Source: Chryseobacterium phosphatilyticum
GTDB taxonomy: Bacteria; Bacteroidota; Bacteroidia; Flavobacteriales; Weeksellaceae
Assembly: GCF_002899825.2 (NCBI RefSeq)
Contig: NZ_PPED02000001.1
Location: 1,116,001-1,180,000, forward strand
Length of the DNA stretch: 64,000 nucleotides
Direction of reading: 5' to 3'
Part shown: positions 60,745 through 64,000 of the stretch, in pieces
Position numbering within the stretch: position 1 is the first letter of the stretch
How the letters are laid out: each line of letters starts with the position of its first letter
Notes under the pieces: generated by a model
Database searches by the model: none
The model's input: only the letters and a program-made list of their open reading frames with translations
Told to the model about the DNA's origin: nothing
Translations under genes and position numbers: made by a program

Positions 60745-61113
60745 ATGCAAAAGCCTCCTGTTCATAAAAGTTTTCTGAATGCTTTCCGGGGAGTCTTTGC
60801 CATGATGAGAACAGAAAGAAATTTTCAGATTGAGCTTGTCGCTTTTTTTATCAATTTATTTTTAATTTTTTTCTTAAAGCTCTCCTGCATTGATGCAGCT
60901 CTTATCCTTCTGGTTTCTTTTGCTGTTTTAAGCGCTGAAATTTTTAATACTGCTATTGAAAAAATCTGCGATATCATCCAGCCTGATTTTGATAAAAGAA
61001 TTGGTTTTATCAAAGACATTGCAGCAGGAGCAGTTGTATTAATGGCTGTTGCCTCGGTCATTGTTGGAATCCTTGTGTACTGGAAGTATATTTTTCATGA
61101 AGCTATCCTGTAG
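60745..61113 (+). CDS. Diacylglycerol kinase family (DgkA/undecaprenol kinase-like)
   Basis: 122 residues with three membrane helices. KSFLNAFRGVFAMMRTERNF, QIELVAFFINLFLI and SAEIFNTAIEKICDIIQPDF contain the conserved RNxxxE/E-N-TAIE-x-D motifs of the family (catalytic Glu near residue 68). The enzyme phosphorylates a membrane lipid alcohol, usually undecaprenol in non-enteric bacteria. Start at the ATG 60745 because the TTG at 60727 is within the promoter. Confidence 0.9.
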   Translation: MQKPPVHKSFLNAFRGVFAMMRTERNFQIELVAFFINLFLIFFLKLSCIDAALILLVSFAVLSAEIFNTAIEKICDIIQPDFDKRIGFIKDIAAGAVVLMAVASVIVGILVYWKYIFHEAIL

Positions 61114-61117
61114 GCCA

Positions 61118-61157
61118 CCCCGTCAAATCTGAGATTTGACACCCTCCGGAGGAGAGA
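61118..61157. repeat. Intergenic repeat element, copy 2
   Basis: CCCCGTCAAATCTGAGATTTG followed by ACACCCTCCGGAGGAG; same order and orientation as 16993-17032, and it continues with a third ATTTGAC at 61159-61165. It begins a few bases after the stop of the kinase gene. Confidence 0.65.
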
Positions 61158-61210
61158 AATTTGACATCTTCAGTTCAAAAGTTTGTGTGGGTACAGGATT
61201 ATTCCAAAAC

Positions 61211-61669
61211 TTATTTTACAGCAATTAAAATATCAACCTCGGCATCCGAAGGATTCTGTGCTTTTTCGCCATAGACTTCAAAATCGGCTGTAAATACTCT
61301 GTCCATATCCATTTCCCAGATTTTCAACCATTCACGAATGACCAGATCTTTTTTGAGGTCTCCTTTTGCAGTAAATTTCACGTAGTCTCCACCTTCAAAA
61401 GACTTTCCGATCAAGCCTTCCGGAATATGATCCAAATTTTCTACCTGGCATCCTAATATAGTTGTATAAGGCCTTGTATGGTCTTTTTCATAGTCCGTAT
61501 AGATAGAATAGATGGTAGCATCAATCTTGTTGGGGATCATGTTCAAAATATCTTCGCCCATCAGTTTTTCCCATAATACAGGAATATCTTTTGCCGCCTG
61601 ATTGTTTTCATTGGTAGTTCTTACTGAGATTCCGATTACCTTAAAAGGTTCAATTTTTACGTTATTCAT
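61211..61669 (-). CDS. GyrI-like / effector-binding domain protein
   Basis: 152 residues. VKIEPFKVIGISVRTTNENN, then DIPVLWEKLMGEDILNMIPN, TRPYTTILGCQVENLDHIPE and the C-terminal DFEVYGEKAQNPSDAEVDIL match the stand-alone AraC-effector-binding (GyrI/SOUL-like) fold. It lacks a DNA-binding domain. Such proteins bind small hydrophobic or cationic compounds. Promoter box TATCTTTG at 61689-61696. Confidence 0.85.
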   Translation of the reverse strand: MNNVKIEPFKVIGISVRTTNENNQAAKDIPVLWEKLMGEDILNMIPNKIDATIYSIYTDYEKDHTRPYTTILGCQVENLDHIPEGLIGKSFEGGDYVKFTAKGDLKKDLVIREWLKIWEMDMDRVFTADFEVYGEKAQNPSDAEVDILIAVK

Positions 61670-61688
61670 TTTTATTTTTGTTGTAGAA

Positions 61689-61696
61689 CAAAGATA
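61689..61696 (-). promoter_or_regulatory. -7 box TATCTTTG of the GyrI-like gene
   Basis: Perfect TAnnTTTG on the minus strand, 19 nt before the ATG at 61669. Confidence 0.6.
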
Positions 61697-61772
61697 AAGG
61701 CAGCTTGTGACAAGAGTATGTCAGGAGTTTTTTAAGTTTTGGCTAAATCCGGTGGATTTATATTTTTAGAGT

Positions 61773-61792
61773 GAGTGGGCCATAGCCCACTC
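61773..61792. terminator. Hairpin after the gamma-glutamylcyclotransferase-like gene
   Basis: GAGTGGGC, loop CATA, GCCCACTC: 8-bp perfect stem, about 35 bp past the stop codon. No long T run. Confidence 0.5.
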
Positions 61793-61827
61793 CTACTGAT
61801 TATTTTAAATAAAGTTTTGCTGAGGAA

Positions 61828-62160
61828 TTATTTTCCTACATAAATAAATCCTTTTTTACCGGAGACAAAAATGGTTTCAATTCTTTTATAATCATCTACT
61901 TCATATTCATCTGCCTGAAGGATTTCGTTTTCCGTTACTTCAAAAAGTATCCCCTCTACCTGATCTTCATTATTGCCTGAAAAGTGTAATACAGGATGAT
62001 ATTTCTGTCCGCTTTTCCGAAGAACTTCAGGGTCTGTAATTTCTATCAGCCTGAGTTTATATTCGGACAGTGTATCTTTTTCACCTTGCAAGATTCGTCC
62101 GAACGTTTCGAGCTGTACCTGCTCTTTCTGCAGGGTTCCATAAGAGAATAAATGTGGCAT
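61828..62160 (-). CDS. Gamma-glutamylcyclotransferase-like (GGCT/AIG2) protein
   Basis: 110 residues. LFSYGTLQKEQVQ holds the substrate-binding YGTL motif, and LQADEYEVDDYKRIETIFVS the conserved Glu that acts as catalytic base in the family. ILFEVTENEILQADE is the typical middle strand and turn. Size fits the AIG2-like branch. It overlaps the upstream SGNH gene by one base (TAATG), indicating coupled translation. Substrate unverified. Confidence 0.85.
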   Translation of the reverse strand: MPHLFSYGTLQKEQVQLETFGRILQGEKDTLSEYKLRLIEITDPEVLRKSGQKYHPVLHFSGNNEDQVEGILFEVTENEILQADEYEVDDYKRIETIFVSGKKGFIYVGK

Positions 62161-62789
62161 TATAAATATTTTTCAATGATAGGTAATGCAATTTCGGCCA
62201 TCATTCCATAGCCTTTTTCATTGGGGTGAACTCCGTCAGCCGAAAGTAAAAGTTCTTTATCTTCTAAAAATGCAGTATAAAAATCAATATATATCAGGGA
62301 ATAATTGGCAGCAAGCCCTTTAAGAATCTGATTATAAACTACTACTTCTTCATTGGTTCTCAATTTTCCGGAACCTACTACTACGCCATCTATTTTTTTA
62401 GAAACAGGAAGAATACTTACCAGATAAATATCATTTGAAAATTGTTTTGTCTGCCTGATAGCAGCTTCCATATTACTTTTAAAAATTTCCGGAGAGATGA
62501 TATAGGCTCCATCCTTTATGGCAAGATCATTGGCTCCGTAGGCAAGGAAAACTAAATTTCCATCAGCAGAATTTCTTGCACTCAATTCATAAGGTAATCG
62601 TTTCATCAGCCCTTCTGTACTTTCTCCTCCGATTCCTAAATTAAAAAGGATTAATTCATCACCATTTCCCTCATGAAATCTTTGAAGAGCATATCTTTTC
62701 AGAATATCTACCCAACCTCCAAACACACCGTCATATTCTCCGTAAGTAATGCTGTCACCGAAGAACAGCCCATAAATAATTTTCTTCAT
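62160..62789 (-). CDS. SGNH/GDSL-type hydrolase
   Basis: 209 residues. GLFFGDSITYGEYDG contains the nucleophile Ser of block I, FNLGIGGEST block II Gly, FLAYGANDLA block III Asn, and LSADGVHPNEKGYGM block V Asp-His. No signal peptide, so a cytoplasmic esterase or lipase-like acylhydrolase. It is translationally coupled to the GGCT-like gene, suggesting a joint role. Confidence 0.9.
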   Translation of the reverse strand: MKKIIYGLFFGDSITYGEYDGVFGGWVDILKRYALQRFHEGNGDELILFNLGIGGESTEGLMKRLPYELSARNSADGNLVFLAYGANDLAIKDGAYIISPEIFKSNMEAAIRQTKQFSNDIYLVSILPVSKKIDGVVVGSGKLRTNEEVVVYNQILKGLAANYSLIYIDFYTAFLEDKELLLSADGVHPNEKGYGMMAEIALPIIEKYL

Positions 62790-63241
62790 TCAATTCTTAT
62801 TGTTTCCTTTTTGTTAAAGTAAAAATAGTGAGAAAAATTATTAATATCTTTCAACTTGCATAGTTTTTAACGCAAAAGGCGCTAAGTATTTATATTTAAT
62901 TCTTATGTTTTCGTTCGCAAATGCGTTTCACTCAGCAATAGATGTATTTTTAACTTTGTTGCACGAAGTGATTTGAACCATTATGATTTGTGAAGAGGTG
63001 AAGAATTATGAATGTAATAGCTAAATTTATTATTAAGCAAACTGCTTTATTCATCATAATGAACCTTAACTTACCTTAAAGACTTTACTATTCTTAATGG
63101 TTAAATATTTTCTATATTTTTTTGACCCAAAGATTTTATTGGTATTATTTTGATTCCAGGGGGCAAAGAAGGAATCAACAAGTTGATTTGATGAAGCTAA
63201 CTGGAAAATGTCAATATTTCAAAATTTCCACTCATTACTCA
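62790..63241. other. Gene-free stretch of about 450 bp
   Basis: AT-rich and without a convincing ORF, hairpin or TAnnTTTG box that I could place with confidence. A short ACGCAAAAGGCGC-type segment near 62869 is the only GC-rich spot. Confidence 0.5.
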
Positions 63242-63622
63242 TCATTCTAACCTCAGCGTAATATTGGTATGGGATTCTATTATTTCCACCAGAATATCAA
63301 ACAACGTCTGTCCTTTTCCTTTATGTAATTCATCCAGTTTCAGTTGAATCAGTTCTATATTGAATGGTTTTCCTTGTCTGATCTTGTTTTCGTAGAATTT
63401 CTGAGTGGGCTGAAGCCCTAAATCTTCTTTCGATTTCTCTGATTCTTTCCAGATGATGTCTATTTCTTCTCTGCCTTCTATTACTCCGAAACCTCCGTAG
63501 AGAATATCATCAAAGCCATCAAGCGTTCCTACTTTCCAATCTGCATCTTTCATTAAAACATGGGAAGCTTCTTCGTAGAAACCGGCTAAAGACGAAAAAT
63601 GACCGCCATGGATGACGATCAT
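63242..63622 (-). CDS. Barstar-like (RNase inhibitor family) protein
   Basis: 126 residues from the ATG at 63622 (MIVIHGGHFSSLAGFYEEAS), which is 10 nt after the purL stop; a start at 63655 would add 11 residues and overlap purL. The barstar fold is visible: DWKVGTLDGFDDILYGGFG matches the barnase-binding helix and loop. KPFNIELIQLKLDEL is an extra middle insert. No RNase partner is in view, so a regulatory or orphan antitoxin role is possible. Confidence 0.8.
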   Translation of the reverse strand: MIVIHGGHFSSLAGFYEEASHVLMKDADWKVGTLDGFDDILYGGFGVIEGREEIDIIWKESEKSKEDLGLQPTQKFYENKIRQGKPFNIELIQLKLDELHKGKGQTLFDILVEIIESHTNITLRLE

Positions 63623-63632
63623 TTTCCTATTA

Positions 63633-64000
63633 TTATTTGAAGTATTCAACTCCATTTTTGAATATATTGTGATAATTCGCAGTTGGTATATTTTTCATGA
63701 GACCTTCAGCAAATCGTTCCGGGTGTCCCATTCTTCCATAAATCTTTCCACAAGGGCTGGTAATTCCTTCGATTCCGAATAATGAATTGTTCGGATTGAA
63801 CGGCATTCCGTGAGCGATGTTTCCATCAAGATCGATATACTGGGTAGCAATCTGTCCGTTTTCATACAACTTCTTGATTTCTTCTTCTGAGGCCATGAAA
63901 CGTCCTTCTCCGTGAGAAATTGGAATCGTGAAATTCTGTCCTTTCATTCCTTTTAGCCAAGGGCTTTCGTCATTGACTACTTGTACAGTCACCATCTGAG
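63633..64000 (-). CDS. purL: Phosphoribosylformylglycinamidine synthase, C-terminal part
   Basis: Partial gene entering from the right edge; the reading frame is open through 64000. The visible glutaminase-domain end shows FTIPISHGEGRFMASEEEIK, NSLFGIEGITSPCGKIYGRM and the catalytic His-Glu in GHPERF. This is the large single-chain PurL type (about 1200 residues when complete), which makes FGAM in purine synthesis. The nucleophile Cys lies outside the window. Confidence 0.9.
   Translation of the reverse strand, partial: QMVTVQVVNDESPWLKGMKGQNFTIPISHGEGRFMASEEEIKKLYENGQIATQYIDLDGNIAHGMPFNPNNSLFGIEGITSPCGKIYGRMGHPERFAEGLMKNIPTANYHNIFKNGVEYFK

Overview
The window looks like chromosomal DNA of a low-GC member of the Bacteroidota, most likely Chryseobacterium or a close flavobacterial relative. 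Many start sites are preceded by the Bacteroidota -7 promoter box TAnnTTTG. A chromosomal-type class A beta-lactamase of the CME/CGA/CIA kind, a long urocanate hydratase, a monomeric isocitrate dehydrogenase and many Crp/Fnr, AraC and LytTR regulators fit that group. I saw no rRNA, tRNA, CRISPR array, insertion sequence or prophage. Both ends cut genes: an S9 peptidase on the left and purL on the right.

Layout. 1-14.4 kb is almost entirely minus strand and holds a paralogue-rich run of small stress or detoxification folds: six VOC/glyoxalase genes, three SRPBCC (AHSA1) genes, two DinB genes, two alpha/beta-hydrolases, an SDR, a DoxX protein, two Crp/Fnr regulators and cytosolic thiol peroxidase. 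14.6-23.3 kb is mainly plus strand: monomeric icd, an HxlR regulator divergent from an SDR, and a LytS/LytTR-type two-component pair sitting between two operons (haem-binding/cytochrome P460 plus lipoprotein; DUF1223 plus DoxX). 23.3-28.8 kb holds an exported MBL hydrolase, an aldo/keto reductase with its AraC regulator, and a second MBL protein. 29-37 kb has an S41 protease lipoprotein, an ECF sigma factor with a membrane partner, a gapN-like dehydrogenase, an exported thiol peroxidase and a tautomerase-cupin-cupin operon behind a Crp/Fnr gene. 37-46.5 kb has two paralogous proteins with a Cys-rich head and a TonB-plug-like tail, a TPR protein, an MBL protein, Crp/Fnr plus hutU, a 2-hydroxyacid dehydrogenase and pcm. 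46.6-64 kb contains a Gfo/Idh oxidoreductase, a decayed lipoprotein gene, a GH5 glycosidase, beta-lactamase, 3-hydroxybutyryl-CoA dehydrogenase, pheT, a DUF417 (RclC-like) gene with an AraC regulator, an M23 peptidase, dnaN, a diacylglycerol-kinase-like gene, a barstar-like gene and the end of purL.

The most interesting signals are regulatory and can be read directly. (1) Two promoters flanking the LytTR pair share a 12-base block exactly 49 bp before an identical TACTTTTG box, with GTTnA-type direct repeats 21 bp apart, so the pair very likely controls both neighbouring operons. (2) Three promoters next to Crp/Fnr genes carry CTTAAG/CCTAAG-centred palindromes whose centres all lie exactly 29.5 bp upstream of the -7 box. 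(3) An AraC gene and its aldo/keto reductase neighbour share a 13-base site, present twice with 21-bp spacing before the reductase. (4) Two Cys-rich/plug-like paralogues share an ECF-sigma-like promoter. (5) Four genes have their -7 box only 4-5 nt before the start codon, predicting leaderless mRNAs. All functional statements come from reading motifs and recalling families; no database search was possible.
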